A stretch of DNA of 10,425 bases from Syntrophomonas sp. UBA5288 (GCA_002408445.1 DHSK01000004.1:1336-11760); one strand, 5' to 3'; positions 1-8,028 are shown, counted from the first letter of the stretch. Notes: generated by a model from the letters alone, not told the origin. Numbers and translations are program-made.

Positions 1-25
1 ATCCTTCACTACGTTCAGGATGACA
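1..25. repeat. Fragment of a dispersed hairpin repeat
   Basis: The window opens with ATCCT, an 11-base centre and AGGAT, followed by GACA. The 5-bp arms are perfect and the centre also contains AC/GT pairing, so the unit can fold. From memory, very similar strings (TCCTTCGCT..GCTCAGGATGACA) occur as dispersed intergenic repeats in many bacterial genomes. The element is probably cut by the window edge, so its full extent is unknown. It may mark the end of the intergenic region upstream of cobT. Confidence 0.35.
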
Positions 26-91
26 AAAAAACGTTATTCATAGCAATGACAAATGGGTTTTTGGAAATTTTTTAAACTAAGGGGGTAAAAA

Positions 92-1141
92 ATGAATATT
101 GATAATTTGGTAAACAAAATCGGGGCGTTGGATAAAAATGCTATGGACCAGGCTGCCGACCGTTTGAACAGTTTGACCAAACCGATTGGAAGCCTTGGCG
201 TTTTAGAAGATCTGGTCATTCAACTGGCGGGAATAACAGGTAACGTCATGCCTAGGGTGGCCAATAAAATGGTCGTGGTTATGGCGGGCGATCATGGAGT
301 AGTAGAGGAAGGTGTCAGTGCCGCTCCTCAATCGGTAACACCACAGATGGTACATAACTTTCTCAATGGCGGAGCCGCTATAAACGTGCTGGCGCGTTGT
401 GCGGGGGCCCAGGTAAAAGTTGTTGATGTAGGGGTGGCAGACCAGACCTTAAGGCACCCCAGCCTCATTTCTCGTAAAGTAAGGCCAGGTACGGCCAATA
501 TGACCAAAGGCCCGGCTATGTCCCGGGAAGAAGCCTGGCAGGCTATAAAAATAGGGGCCGATATAGCGGAAAGCGAAACCAACCAGGGTATAAACCTGCT
601 GGCTACCGGTGAAATGGGAATAGGCAACACAACGCCAAGCAGTGCCATTCTAGCTGCGTATTCCCATACAGACTTATCCAGGTTGGTAGGACCAGGTGTA
701 GGGCTGAATGATGATGGGATGCAGAAAAAAATAAATGCCATCGAAAAGGCCTTACAGGTCAATCAACCTGATGCCAATGATCCAATCGATGTATTATCCA
801 AAGTAGGCGGATTGGAAATAGCTGCTATGGCCGGGCTAATACTGGGTTCGGCCGTATGTCGGGTTCCGGTTGTAATAGATGGATTTATTTCAGGTGCGGC
901 GGCTTTGATAGCCTATAAAATAGCGCCGGCGGCTAAAAATTACATGATAGCTTCGCATCTTTCGGAAGAACCCGGGCATAAAGTAATGCTGGATGCTATC
1001 GGTCTGGAGCCCATGTTAAGGATGCGTATGCGTCTGGGAGAAGGAACCGGAGCAGCCTTGGCCTTTAACATTATTGAAGCGGCGACCAGGGTTATGCGGG
1101 AGATGGCCATGTTTGAAGAAGCAGGAGTCAAAATGAAGTAA
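92..1141 (+). CDS. cobT: Nicotinate-nucleotide--dimethylbenzimidazole phosphoribosyltransferase CobT
   Basis: CobT transfers the phosphoribosyl group of nicotinate mononucleotide to 5,6-dimethylbenzimidazole (or a related base), giving alpha-ribazole 5'-phosphate and nicotinate. This activates the lower ligand of cobalamin in the cytoplasm. The 349 residues match the usual family length. Recognisable family blocks are LTKPIGSLGVLEDL near residue 30, VMAGDHGVVEEGVSAAPQ near 65-82, GEMGIGNTTPSSAI near 174, and the C-terminal EEPGHKVMLDAIGLEP followed by RLGEGTGAAL. The glutamate in RLGEG is residue 317, the position of the catalytic base (Glu317) in the Salmonella enzyme. The ATG is preceded by AAGGGGG at good spacing. 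cobU follows after a short gap, so the two are almost certainly co-transcribed. Any promoter or cobalamin riboswitch would lie upstream of the window. Confidence 0.97.
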   Translation: MNIDNLVNKIGALDKNAMDQAADRLNSLTKPIGSLGVLEDLVIQLAGITGNVMPRVANKMVVVMAGDHGVVEEGVSAAPQSVTPQMVHNFLNGGAAINVLARCAGAQVKVVDVGVADQTLRHPSLISRKVRPGTANMTKGPAMSREEAWQAIKIGADIAESETNQGINLLATGEMGIGNTTPSSAILAAYSHTDLSRLVGPGVGLNDDGMQKKINAIEKALQVNQPDANDPIDVLSKVGGLEIAAMAGLILGSAVCRVPVVIDGFISGAAALIAYKIAPAAKNYMIASHLSEEPGHKVMLDAIGLEPMLRMRMRLGEGTGAALAFNIIEAATRVMREMAMFEEAGVKMK

Positions 1142-1180
1142 GTCCGCATGCGCAGAGGCAATGGGGGGAAAGGTGATAAC

Positions 1181-1735
1181 ATGCAAGATAAAGGCAAGTT
1201 CATTTTCGTAACCGGGTCAGCCCGGAGCGGCAAGAGTTTTTTTGCTGAAAAACTGGCGGTCAAATTGGGCGGAAAAGTGAGTTATATTGCTACCTGTGTT
1301 CCCGGAGATGAAGAAATGCGCATCAGGGTTGCCCAGCATCAGGCTCGCAGACCGGCCGAGTGGCTGACTGTTGAAGAAGCCTTCGATCCCGCCCGGGTTA
1401 TCAAAGAACTGGATCAGCCGGGACATGTTTTCCTCCTGGATTGCATGACCCTGCTGGTCAGCAACTTACTGTTAAGAACCGATATGCCGCTGGATGAAGA
1501 ACAGATATTGGCCCGGATTTCTGAACTGGCCAGGGTCAGCAGCGAGTCGGCGGCCACTGTAATCGTAGTGTCGAATGAAGTGGGAGGGGGAATAGTTCCG
1601 GCAGACTCCCTCTCCCGATCATACCGGGATATTTTGGGGCGGGCCAATCAAGTACTGGCCTCCTATGCTGACGAGGCCTATATTACCATTGCCGGTATTC
1701 CGGTTGAGCTAAAAGCTTTAACTAAAGGCATATAA
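1181..1735 (+). CDS. cobU: Bifunctional adenosylcobinamide kinase / adenosylcobinamide-phosphate guanylyltransferase CobU
   Basis: CobU phosphorylates adenosylcobinamide and then transfers GMP to it, giving adenosyl-GDP-cobinamide. That product is the substrate CobS joins to the alpha-ribazole made from the CobT product. With the start chosen here the protein has 184 residues. It shows the P-loop GSARSGKS at 12-19, then RIRVAQHQARRP, where His53 aligns with the family's guanylylated histidine, then VFLLDCMTLLVSN, and the C-terminal VVSNEVGGGIVPADSLSRSYRDILGRANQ block. An in-frame ATG at 1148 would add 11 glycine- and arginine-rich residues. The ATG at 1181 is preferred because AAAGGTGAT lies just upstream and the P-loop then sits at its normal distance from the N terminus. 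It is the last gene of the unit; a terminator follows. No cobS or cobC is visible downstream, so they must be encoded elsewhere. Confidence 0.96.
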   Translation: MQDKGKFIFVTGSARSGKSFFAEKLAVKLGGKVSYIATCVPGDEEMRIRVAQHQARRPAEWLTVEEAFDPARVIKELDQPGHVFLLDCMTLLVSNLLLRTDMPLDEEQILARISELARVSSESAATVIVVSNEVGGGIVPADSLSRSYRDILGRANQVLASYADEAYITIAGIPVELKALTKGI

Positions 1736-1759
1736 ATTTAAAAAATGGCTAAAAGTAGA

Positions 1760-1802
1760 CAAACCTATTTTTTACTTAGTTAAAAAATAGGTTTGCTTTT
1801 TT
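1760..1802 (+). terminator. Rho-independent terminator of the cobT-cobU unit
   Basis: A perfect 15-bp inverted repeat (1760-1774 with 1781-1795) encloses a 6-base loop and is followed by C and six T. It lies 25 bases after the cobU stop and separates the cobalamin unit from the next promoter. The stem is AT-rich (CAAACCTATTTTTTA), but its outer part includes two CC/GG pairs. Confidence 0.92.
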
Positions 1803-1818
1803 ACGACTAAATAATACA

Positions 1819-1847
1819 TTGACATTATGACCAGGTGGTCATATAAT
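1819..1847 (+). promoter_or_regulatory. Consensus sigma-A promoter of the tetR-rph cassette
   Basis: TTGACA at 1819-1824 and TATAAT at 1842-1847 are both perfect matches to consensus and are separated by exactly 17 bases. Transcription should start near 1854, leaving a leader of about 78 bases before the regulator. Such a strong promoter implies tight repression, and the spacer is in fact an operator. Confidence 0.93.
1826..1843 (+). promoter_or_regulatory. Operator O1 within the promoter spacer
   Basis: TATGACCAGGTGGTCATA is a palindrome with 8-bp arms around a central GG. It occupies the space between the -35 and -10 hexamers and covers the first two bases of the -10. A bound dimer would block RNA polymerase. 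The likely ligand is the TetR-family protein encoded immediately downstream (inference). Confidence 0.88.
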
Positions 1848-1858
1848 AATAATTACCA

Positions 1859-1876
1859 TATGACCACCTGGTCATA
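1859..1876 (+). promoter_or_regulatory. Operator O2, inverted copy of O1
   Basis: TATGACCACCTGGTCATA is the exact reverse complement of O1 over all 18 bases. The centres of the two sites are 33 bp apart, about three helical turns, so two dimers would sit on roughly the same face. O2 lies just after the predicted start of transcription. Together the sites suggest cooperative autorepression by the downstream TetR protein. Confidence 0.87.
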
Positions 1877-1931
1877 AATAGACAACATAATATTTTATAA
1901 CAATTTACTTGGATATATAGGAGGAAAAACG

Positions 1932-2531
1932 ATGCCCAAAACGACTTTTTACAATTTAAGTGATGAAAAGAAAAAACGCATATTTGACGCCGCCGTGCTG
2001 GAATTTTCATCCCGGCGTTTCAGCGATGCATCCATCAATCAGATCATCAAGAATGCAGGTATTCCCAAGGGCAGTTTCTATCAATATTTTGCCGACAAAG
2101 AAGATATCTATCTTTACATGGTGGGAGAAATCTCAAAGGATATACACGAGATTGTAGGAACCCAGCAAATCTTCAATTCAAATGATAACTTTTTTGAAAC
2201 CATTATGAGAAGAGCCAAAGGTACCATTAAATTAGGAAAAACAAAGCCGGAGTATGCCAAGATAGGTGCATTGACAGTGATTGATGACAGCGAATTCCTT
2301 GTACAGCTCCTAAGAACATCCAATGAAAAGTACATCGAAATAATCGAGCGTGATAAACAGCGTGGCCTTATCAAGCCGGAAATCGATTCCAAAGTGGTTA
2401 TAACAATGATTTACATCTTCATTTTTAATGAATATTTGTACAGCGGTTTTGATGAGACACAGTATTTAAAGAAAGTGGAGGCTGCAATCCAAATACTTAA
2501 GCAAGGCATTGCAATCAACCAGGATAATTGA
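1932..2531 (+). CDS. TetR/AcrR-family transcriptional regulator (autorepressor of the rph cassette)
   Basis: This 199-residue protein has the standard TetR layout. An N-terminal DNA-binding domain (residues about 10-60) carries the helix-turn-helix INQIIKNAGIPKGSFYQYFADKEDIY at 35-60, and a divergent all-helical ligand and dimer domain follows. Residues near 160-175 are strongly hydrophobic (VVITMIYIFIFNEYLYSGF), as is usual for this C-terminal domain. The ATG follows GGAGG with good spacing. The gene is first in an operon with the Rph-like phosphotransferase 48 bases downstream, with no terminator between them. Its own promoter carries two 18-bp palindromes, so it most likely represses itself and the phosphotransferase and is released by a small ligand, plausibly the enzyme's substrate. 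The ligand cannot be deduced from sequence. Confidence 0.93.
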   Translation: MPKTTFYNLSDEKKKRIFDAAVLEFSSRRFSDASINQIIKNAGIPKGSFYQYFADKEDIYLYMVGEISKDIHEIVGTQQIFNSNDNFFETIMRRAKGTIKLGKTKPEYAKIGALTVIDDSEFLVQLLRTSNEKYIEIIERDKQRGLIKPEIDSKVVITMIYIFIFNEYLYSGFDETQYLKKVEAAIQILKQGIAINQDN

Positions 2532-2579
2532 ACATGTTGATTCATTGGTAGGTATGTAAAGTTTAAGGGGGGGTAAAAT

Positions 2580-5213
2580 ATGAATCCATATGTGCTTGGT
2601 TTTGAGGAGATAGATAAAACAAAGCTTGCCATAGTTGGGGGCAAGGGCGCCAACCTGGGGGAGTTGTCCAGGATTGAAGGAATTAATGTGCCTACGGGCT
2701 TTTGCGTTTCTACTGAAGCCTATAAAAGATTAATAGAGGGCGATCAAGAACTTAACCAGCTACTTGATCAGTTGTCTTTTCTTAGGCCGGGCGAGCTGGA
2801 AAAGATCAGTCAGATCAGCGCGAAGATTCGTGCGGTCATCGAAGAGACCGCTATCGCTAAAGAAATCAAAGAGCAAATCACCTCGCACATCACCTTGCTA
2901 GGCGAAAAAAATGCTTATGCGGTACGTTCCAGCTCCACTGCCGAGGATTTGCCTACCGCCTCATTCGCCGGTCAGCAGGATACCTATCTCAATATTATCG
3001 GCAAAGATTCCATTCTGCAGAGTATCAGTAAATGTTGGGCTTCCTTATTCAACGATCGGGCTGTAATCTATCGTATGCAAAATGGATTTGACCATCGCAA
3101 GGTGCACCTGGCCGTAGTTGTTCAAAAGATGGTCTTTTCCCAGGCTGCAGGGGTCATGTTTACTGCCGATCCCGTAACATCCAACCGCAAAGTATTGTCC
3201 ATCGACGCCGGTTTCGGTCTTGGTGAAGCCCTGGTCTCCGGCCTGGTCAATCCTGATATCTACAAGGTACGGGAGGGTATGATCGTCGATAAGGAGGTAT
3301 CCGCTAAAAAGCTGGCCGTCTATGCCGCGGAAAAAGGAGGCACCCGGAAACGGGAGATCCTCCCCCAATGGCAGAATAAGCAGACTCTGACCGACGAGCA
3401 GATTTTACAGCTTGAAGGCCTGGGCAGGAAGATCGAAGCCTGCTTTGGCTCGCCCCAGGACATTGAATGGTGCCTTTATGAAGATACCTTCTATATCGTT
3501 CAGAGCCGCCCCATCACCACCCTATACCCCCTACCTGATGTAAACGACGGGAACCACCGTGTCTATGTATCCTTCGGTCATATCGAGATGATGACCGAGC
3601 CCATCAAGCCATTGGGAATGTACTTCTGCCAGCTTTTATTCAAGAATAATACACTGGAAAAAGCCGGTGGGAGGTTATTCTGTGATTTCACTTATGATCT
3701 TGCCTCACCGGTAGGGAGAAAAATGGCATTGAACATGTTCGGTCAGTTCGATCCTCTGATAAAAAACGCCATGCTGAATTTATACAAGCGCAAACAGTAT
3801 TTAAAGACTTTGCCGCGGGCGCGGGGGAAAAGAGCGCTCCGTATGGGGGCACAGGGACTATCCTGGAAACTTCCTCTTCAGGCCATAAAGATCTACCGCC
3901 AAAACGACTCTGCGCTTATTAAAAATATCATGTCCCGCAACGAGGAGTCGGTCAGGGATTTGCAGCAAAGGATCGCAAATGTATCCGGAGATGAACTGTT
4001 TGATTTTATTTTACAGGAAGATAAGCGATCAATGGAAATCATGGCTGATCCCAAAAGCGTAGCAGCATGGATGATTGGGATGCTGGCAGCAAAATGGATC
4101 AATAGCAAAATGGAAAAATGGCTGGGCGAAAAAAGCGCAGTCACTGTACTCTCTCAATCGGTAGACAACAACGTTACATCCGAAATGGGGCTTGAACTTT
4201 TGGATGTAGCCGATGCTGTACGGAATTATCCGGCAGTAATTGACTATTTTAATCATGCCAATGATGAGACTTTTTTTGAGGATCTGGCCGGGTTGGAAGA
4301 CGGCGGTGAGTTTGTCAGCAAATCTATACAAACCTACCTTGAAAAATACGGCATGCGCTGTTCCGGTGAGATCGACATCACCAGGCCCCGTTGGAGTGAA
4401 CAGCCGACCGCGCTTATTCCCATGATCATCAGCAACATCAGGAACTTTGAGCCGGGTACTCACAGGATTAAATTTGAGCAGGGGCTTAAGGAGGCGATAG
4501 AAAAGGAACAGGAGCTCTTAAGTCGCCTGGAGCAATTGCCCGGCGGTAAGGGAAAGGCAAAAAAGACCAAGAAGAAGATCAGCATTATACGCAATTTGAT
4601 CGGCTACCGGGAATATCCCAAATATATGCATATCCAACGCGACTATATTTATAAGCAGGCACTGCTGAAAGAGGCCCAAAGGCTCGTACAAAAAGGGGTT
4701 ATCCGCAAGAAGGAAGATATCTATTACCTGACCTTTGAGGAACTGCGAGAGGCAGTTAAAACCAGCCGGTTGGATTACGGCATTATAATCAGGCGAAAAG
4801 AGGAGTATAAAATCTATGAGAAACTGACTCCGCCGCGCTTAATGACCTCTGAAGGAGAGATCATATCAGGTGGATACGATAACGGCAATATTCCCAAAGG
4901 TGCTTTGGCAGGTACACCCGTTTCAATAGGTGTCATAGAGGGCAGGGCGCGGGTCATTTTAAAACTGGAGGATGCTATTGTAGAGGAAAGTGATATCCTG
5001 GTCACGAAATTCACTGACCCTGGCTGGACCCCGCTCTTTCTATCCGTTAAAGGCCTGGTGACGGAAGTAGGCGGCATGATGACGCATGGGTCTGTGATTG
5101 CGCGTGAATACGGTATTCCGGCAGTCGTGGGGGTGGAGAATGCCACCAAACTCATCCGGGAGGGGCAGCGGATTCGCATCAATGGTTCGGAAGGGTATGT
5201 AGAAATCCTGTAA
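2580..5213 (+). CDS. rph: Rifampicin phosphotransferase-like ATP-dependent enzyme
   Basis: Rph inactivates rifamycins by moving the beta-phosphate of ATP, through a phosphohistidine, to the C21 hydroxyl of the drug, giving AMP and phosphate. The protein has 877 residues; known Rph enzymes have about 865. The ATP-grasp domain (1 to about 315) has GGKGANLG with Lys22, AVRSSSTAEDLP with Arg116, FTADP, and QDIEW...VQSRPIT with Glu296, Gln308 and Arg310. The central acceptor domain (about 325-765) carries MMTEPIKPLGM, EKYGMRCSGEIDIT and IGYREYPKY blocks that I recall from Listeria monocytogenes Rph. The swivel domain has GGMMTHGSVIAREYGIPAVVGVENA with phospho-accepting His836. There is no C-terminal PEP/pyruvate TIM barrel, so it is not PEP synthase although it may be auto-annotated so. 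The start has a strong AAGGGGGGG site. A lysine-rich segment (GKGKAKKTKKK) near residue 660 lies in a loop. Drug specificity is inferred, not shown. Confidence 0.88.
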   Translation: MNPYVLGFEEIDKTKLAIVGGKGANLGELSRIEGINVPTGFCVSTEAYKRLIEGDQELNQLLDQLSFLRPGELEKISQISAKIRAVIEETAIAKEIKEQITSHITLLGEKNAYAVRSSSTAEDLPTASFAGQQDTYLNIIGKDSILQSISKCWASLFNDRAVIYRMQNGFDHRKVHLAVVVQKMVFSQAAGVMFTADPVTSNRKVLSIDAGFGLGEALVSGLVNPDIYKVREGMIVDKEVSAKKLAVYAAEKGGTRKREILPQWQNKQTLTDEQILQLEGLGRKIEACFGSPQDIEWCLYEDTFYIVQSRPITTLYPLPDVNDGNHRVYVSFGHIEMMTEPIKPLGMYFCQLLFKNNTLEKAGGRLFCDFTYDLASPVGRKMALNMFGQFDPLIKNAMLNLYKRKQYLKTLPRARGKRALRMGAQGLSWKLPLQAIKIYRQNDSALIKNIMSRNEESVRDLQQRIANVSGDELFDFILQEDKRSMEIMADPKSVAAWMIGMLAAKWINSKMEKWLGEKSAVTVLSQSVDNNVTSEMGLELLDVADAVRNYPAVIDYFNHANDETFFEDLAGLEDGGEFVSKSIQTYLEKYGMRCSGEIDITRPRWSEQPTALIPMIISNIRNFEPGTHRIKFEQGLKEAIEKEQELLSRLEQLPGGKGKAKKTKKKISIIRNLIGYREYPKYMHIQRDYIYKQALLKEAQRLVQKGVIRKKEDIYYLTFEELREAVKTSRLDYGIIIRRKEEYKIYEKLTPPRLMTSEGEIISGGYDNGNIPKGALAGTPVSIGVIEGRARVILKLEDAIVEESDILVTKFTDPGWTPLFLSVKGLVTEVGGMMTHGSVIAREYGIPAVVGVENATKLIREGQRIRINGSEGYVEIL

Positions 5214-5297
5214 AAAAGGCCTTGCCGCTTTTGGGACTGTGCTTAAGGAGAATCTAAGCCCTTCAGACATTGAAAAGCTATACTTCCAGGGATGCAC

Positions 5298-5333
5298 AGG
5301 CAATTACTATGCCCGGGAACATGGTAATTGCCT
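5298..5333. other. Hairpin between the convergent phosphotransferase genes
   Basis: AGGCAATTACTATG (5298-5311) pairs with CATGGTAATTGCCT (5320-5333) over 14 positions with one T/G position, around an 8-base loop that itself contains CCCGGG. It lies between the ends of two convergent genes, but neither strand has a T tract after the stem, so it is not a standard intrinsic terminator. It could be a Rho- or structure-assisted bidirectional stop or a 3'-end stabiliser. The rest of the 5214-5358 gap holds only weak short stems. Confidence 0.6.
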
Positions 5334-5358
5334 ATGACTATAAGCTTCATCCGCTGCT

Positions 5359-8028
5359 TCACTCACATATGCCTTCCAACCTTCCTGCATCACCGTCGAC
5401 AGTGATCTCCTGCCCATCTTGAATGATTCGCATTGCTCCGGCTACATTTACAACGGCAGGTATTCCATATTCACGGGCAACGATGGCTCCATGGGATAGA
5501 AATCCTCCGGTTTCCATCACTATGGCAGCGGCTTTTAAAAATAAAGGGGTCCATGCCGGGTCAGTTGAAGGTGCTACCAGAATTTCTCCGGGCTGCAGAC
5601 GATTTCCTTCGGACGGATGCGCAATTAACCTGGCTATGCCGGAAGCTCTGCCGGTTGCTGCCGCTACCCCTTGCAGCCAGTCACCGGAACCCTGGCCGGC
5701 CGGCTCTGAAAAGACCGGCTTATCCCCGTAGATAACATCAGGAGCAGGAAGTGTTACCTTTTTCTGGTGGCTCAGCTTTCTAAATTCCACCAGGGCCTTG
5801 AGTCCTTCACCATTCCACTCCTTATGCAGAATTGAAAAAAGATCTGACCAGGAACAGAAAAATACATCGTCCGGCTCCTTAATGAGGCCCTGCCGGCATA
5901 AACGCTTTCCCAATTCCTGGGCCATCAAGCGGTAGGGTCCCATGACCATAACTAAAACCGATTTGGTCATCTCTCTTACTGCCGCACCTTCCTGAGCTTC
6001 CTTAATTCCCCGGCGAATTTCCTCATGGACGTTGAGGGGAACAGTTTCCGCCACCTCTTGCCAGGTCTGCTCAAATTGTATTTTTTGCTGAACCCTCAAG
6101 TTGTCAAGACTGGCGGTATCCATAGTGTTCTTAATTATATCCAGCAAGTAAGTAGGGTCTTCCCTCCAGCGCGGGTTGATAATATCCAATTCATATACTC
6201 CACGGTGACCATACTCTTCTATAAAGGTTCGGAAAGCCTGTTTTAAGGGAGAGCATTCCGGCAATTCCTCTTTCCACAAAACCGGATTAAAATCGGCAGT
6301 TGTCAAATACCCGGCTATAGCCTCATCCTGCCGGGCCAGCTCAGCCAATTCAAGCAGCCGGTACCCGTGAGCGGCACTGGTTATATCTGCCTGAGCGCCT
6401 ACCATTAAGCCGTTCAGGACCTTAAATGCACGGGAACCGAAATATTGATATAGTTTTTGCAACAGCAACAGAACAGGCATGGTGCCAACTCCGGCCAGAA
6501 AGGTAAATTTCTCACAATAAGTTCTTAGAATGCTGCCAAGCTCAATGTATTTGTTATAGAACCCGGAGTCCGACAGGTGAGCAAATCCTATGCCGGTTAT
6601 GGCTTTAGCGGAACGAGAAACTTCATCAAAAATACGGGGCGCATCACCGGCCGCTTCCTTAACGAGATTCATCATACCCATTGAACGTTTCTGTCTTTCC
6701 TGGCCGATCTCGCCCGCATAAGGATCAGGGTCATCTATTTCGATCTGGGGCTGGTGTCCTCCCCAGAAGTCATTAAAACCATAGGGCAAGGAACCAAGAC
6801 CATCGTAGTAAGCCCACTGAAGAGTGGATATATTGCAGTATAACCTTCCCTTAAAAAAACGCGAAAACTCAAACCCCTCTGGAATCTGATAGCCGTTCGC
6901 GGGGAACTGGGCGTATTGAATAGTATCTATCAAGGCTTTCAGCAGGCGGCGCTGCAAAGGGGAAATGACCATGGGCAGCGCATCCCGGTAGTTGCCGTTT
7001 GACCATATGGCCGGCTGGTTTTTCAGTGCCGTAAATGTATATTCCGGTAAGGCGGTCACGGGCCGGGCCTGCAATAAAAAAAAGTCCCTGCCATTATAGG
7101 CCCATTCCACATCCTGCTGCTCTTCGCATTCCCCCAGAGATTCGAAAATCCGCATCAGCAGCAGACCTAGTTTCTCGATTTCCTTATCGCTCAACACCGG
7201 TCGGGATGACAGTTCATCACTAAATATAAATTGAGTACCTCCGTCCTTTGCAGGCCGGGTGAAGCCTTGTTTGCATCCGGTATTATGCTTGAGCAGTGCG
7301 GGTACCGCACTCCAGGGTTGATTATCCAGGTAATAGGTGTCAGGTTCCACTGCGCCATTTACTACCGATTCTCCCAGGCCGAAATTGGCGTTGATAACCA
7401 AAAGATCCCGTCGTCCGGTCTGAGGATCGCAGGTAAAACCCACCCCGGCCGCCTCCGCTTCCACCATTTTCAGCAATACGACAGCTGAAAGCACCTGATT
7501 ATCATCCAGTTTCATCTTGCGCCGGTAGGCTACGGCTCGTGGTGACCACAGACTGGCATAGCAGCCTTTAATTGCTGAAAGTATATTTTCCAGGCCACGA
7601 ACATTCAGAAATGACTCATGAATGCCGGCAAAAGATGCAGCAGCCGAATCCTCCGCCGAAGCTGATGATCTTACCGCAATCGCCTTATCAATCAGCCCCA
7701 GATTTTGCAGTGCAATAGATATTTCATCTGTAATGGCCTGGGGTATTAAGCCTGATCTGATTTTTCCCTCTAGCTCAGACAATTCATGAGTGTAATCGCT
7801 GAGGTCTGTGGCAGTTATTCTATTTGATATATCTGCCATATAATCGTGTAAACCGTTGTAATTGACGAATTCAATATAGGCATCGGTGGATAGTATACCA
7901 CCAGGTGGAATTTTAAAGCCGAATTTGTCCAGGCGTGCCAGGTTCCAACCCTTCCCACCTGCTTGAGCAGGTCCTAAATCAAAAGCCTGACCCCAAGATA
8001 TAAAGAAAGTCCCGCCCCGTTCCTTCAT
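5359..8028 (-). CDS. Rph-fold ATP-dependent phosphotransferase of unknown acceptor
   Basis: This 889-residue enzyme has the Rph domain order. The ATP-grasp domain (1 to about 330) has GGKGWNLA with Lys26, AVRSSASAED with Arg120, FTCDP, and QDVEW...LQARPVT with Glu308, Gln320 and Arg322. A central domain of about 440 residues follows. The C-terminal swivel domain has STDPAWTPLF and GGFLSHGAIVAREYGIPAVVNV with phospho-accepting His846. The PEP/pyruvate TIM barrel is absent, so the label PEP synthase would mislead. The central domain shares only a skeleton with the plus-strand enzyme (EEYGHRGVYELDIINPRW here, EKYGMRCSGEIDITRPRW there) and differs widely elsewhere, with aromatic-rich stretches such as WAYYDGLGSLPYGFNDFWGG. 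The acceptor is therefore probably different and is unknown. An ATG at 8046 would add six residues; the ATG at 8028 is chosen because GAGGGGAG precedes it at 8 bases. It is the second gene after a tetR. Confidence 0.87.
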   Translation of the reverse strand: MKERGGTFFISWGQAFDLGPAQAGGKGWNLARLDKFGFKIPPGGILSTDAYIEFVNYNGLHDYMADISNRITATDLSDYTHELSELEGKIRSGLIPQAITDEISIALQNLGLIDKAIAVRSSASAEDSAAASFAGIHESFLNVRGLENILSAIKGCYASLWSPRAVAYRRKMKLDDNQVLSAVVLLKMVEAEAAGVGFTCDPQTGRRDLLVINANFGLGESVVNGAVEPDTYYLDNQPWSAVPALLKHNTGCKQGFTRPAKDGGTQFIFSDELSSRPVLSDKEIEKLGLLLMRIFESLGECEEQQDVEWAYNGRDFFLLQARPVTALPEYTFTALKNQPAIWSNGNYRDALPMVISPLQRRLLKALIDTIQYAQFPANGYQIPEGFEFSRFFKGRLYCNISTLQWAYYDGLGSLPYGFNDFWGGHQPQIEIDDPDPYAGEIGQERQKRSMGMMNLVKEAAGDAPRIFDEVSRSAKAITGIGFAHLSDSGFYNKYIELGSILRTYCEKFTFLAGVGTMPVLLLLQKLYQYFGSRAFKVLNGLMVGAQADITSAAHGYRLLELAELARQDEAIAGYLTTADFNPVLWKEELPECSPLKQAFRTFIEEYGHRGVYELDIINPRWREDPTYLLDIIKNTMDTASLDNLRVQQKIQFEQTWQEVAETVPLNVHEEIRRGIKEAQEGAAVREMTKSVLVMVMGPYRLMAQELGKRLCRQGLIKEPDDVFFCSWSDLFSILHKEWNGEGLKALVEFRKLSHQKKVTLPAPDVIYGDKPVFSEPAGQGSGDWLQGVAAATGRASGIARLIAHPSEGNRLQPGEILVAPSTDPAWTPLFLKAAAIVMETGGFLSHGAIVAREYGIPAVVNVAGAMRIIQDGQEITVDGDAGRLEGICE

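Noticed and set aside
1..91. Cobalamin riboswitch upstream of cobT
   Set aside because: Only 91 bases are available and no B12-box (GCCACTG-like) motif or other riboswitch element is visible. It may exist outside the window.
328..1263. Minus-strand open frames over cobT and cobU
   Set aside because: They are antisense to two confidently recognised genes and have no family motifs of their own.
2531..2579. Rifamycin-associated element upstream of rph
   Set aside because: The 48-base gap holds no inverted repeat of the expected kind; control appears to come from the upstream TetR promoter.
2580..5213. Annotation as phosphoenolpyruvate synthase (PpsA)
   Set aside because: The phosphohistidine domain is at the extreme C terminus (His836 of 877) and no PEP/pyruvate TIM barrel follows. 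In PpsA the histidine domain is central and the barrel is C-terminal. The same holds for the minus-strand enzyme (His846 of 889).
5214..5240. Intrinsic terminator at AAAAAGGCCTTGCCGCTTTT
   Set aside because: The possible stem is only about three GC pairs plus mismatched flanks and is too weak to call.
5423..7488. Plus-strand open frames inside the minus-strand phosphotransferase gene
   Set aside because: They are antisense shadows with no ribosome sites or family motifs. The minus-strand frame carries all catalytic motifs in order.
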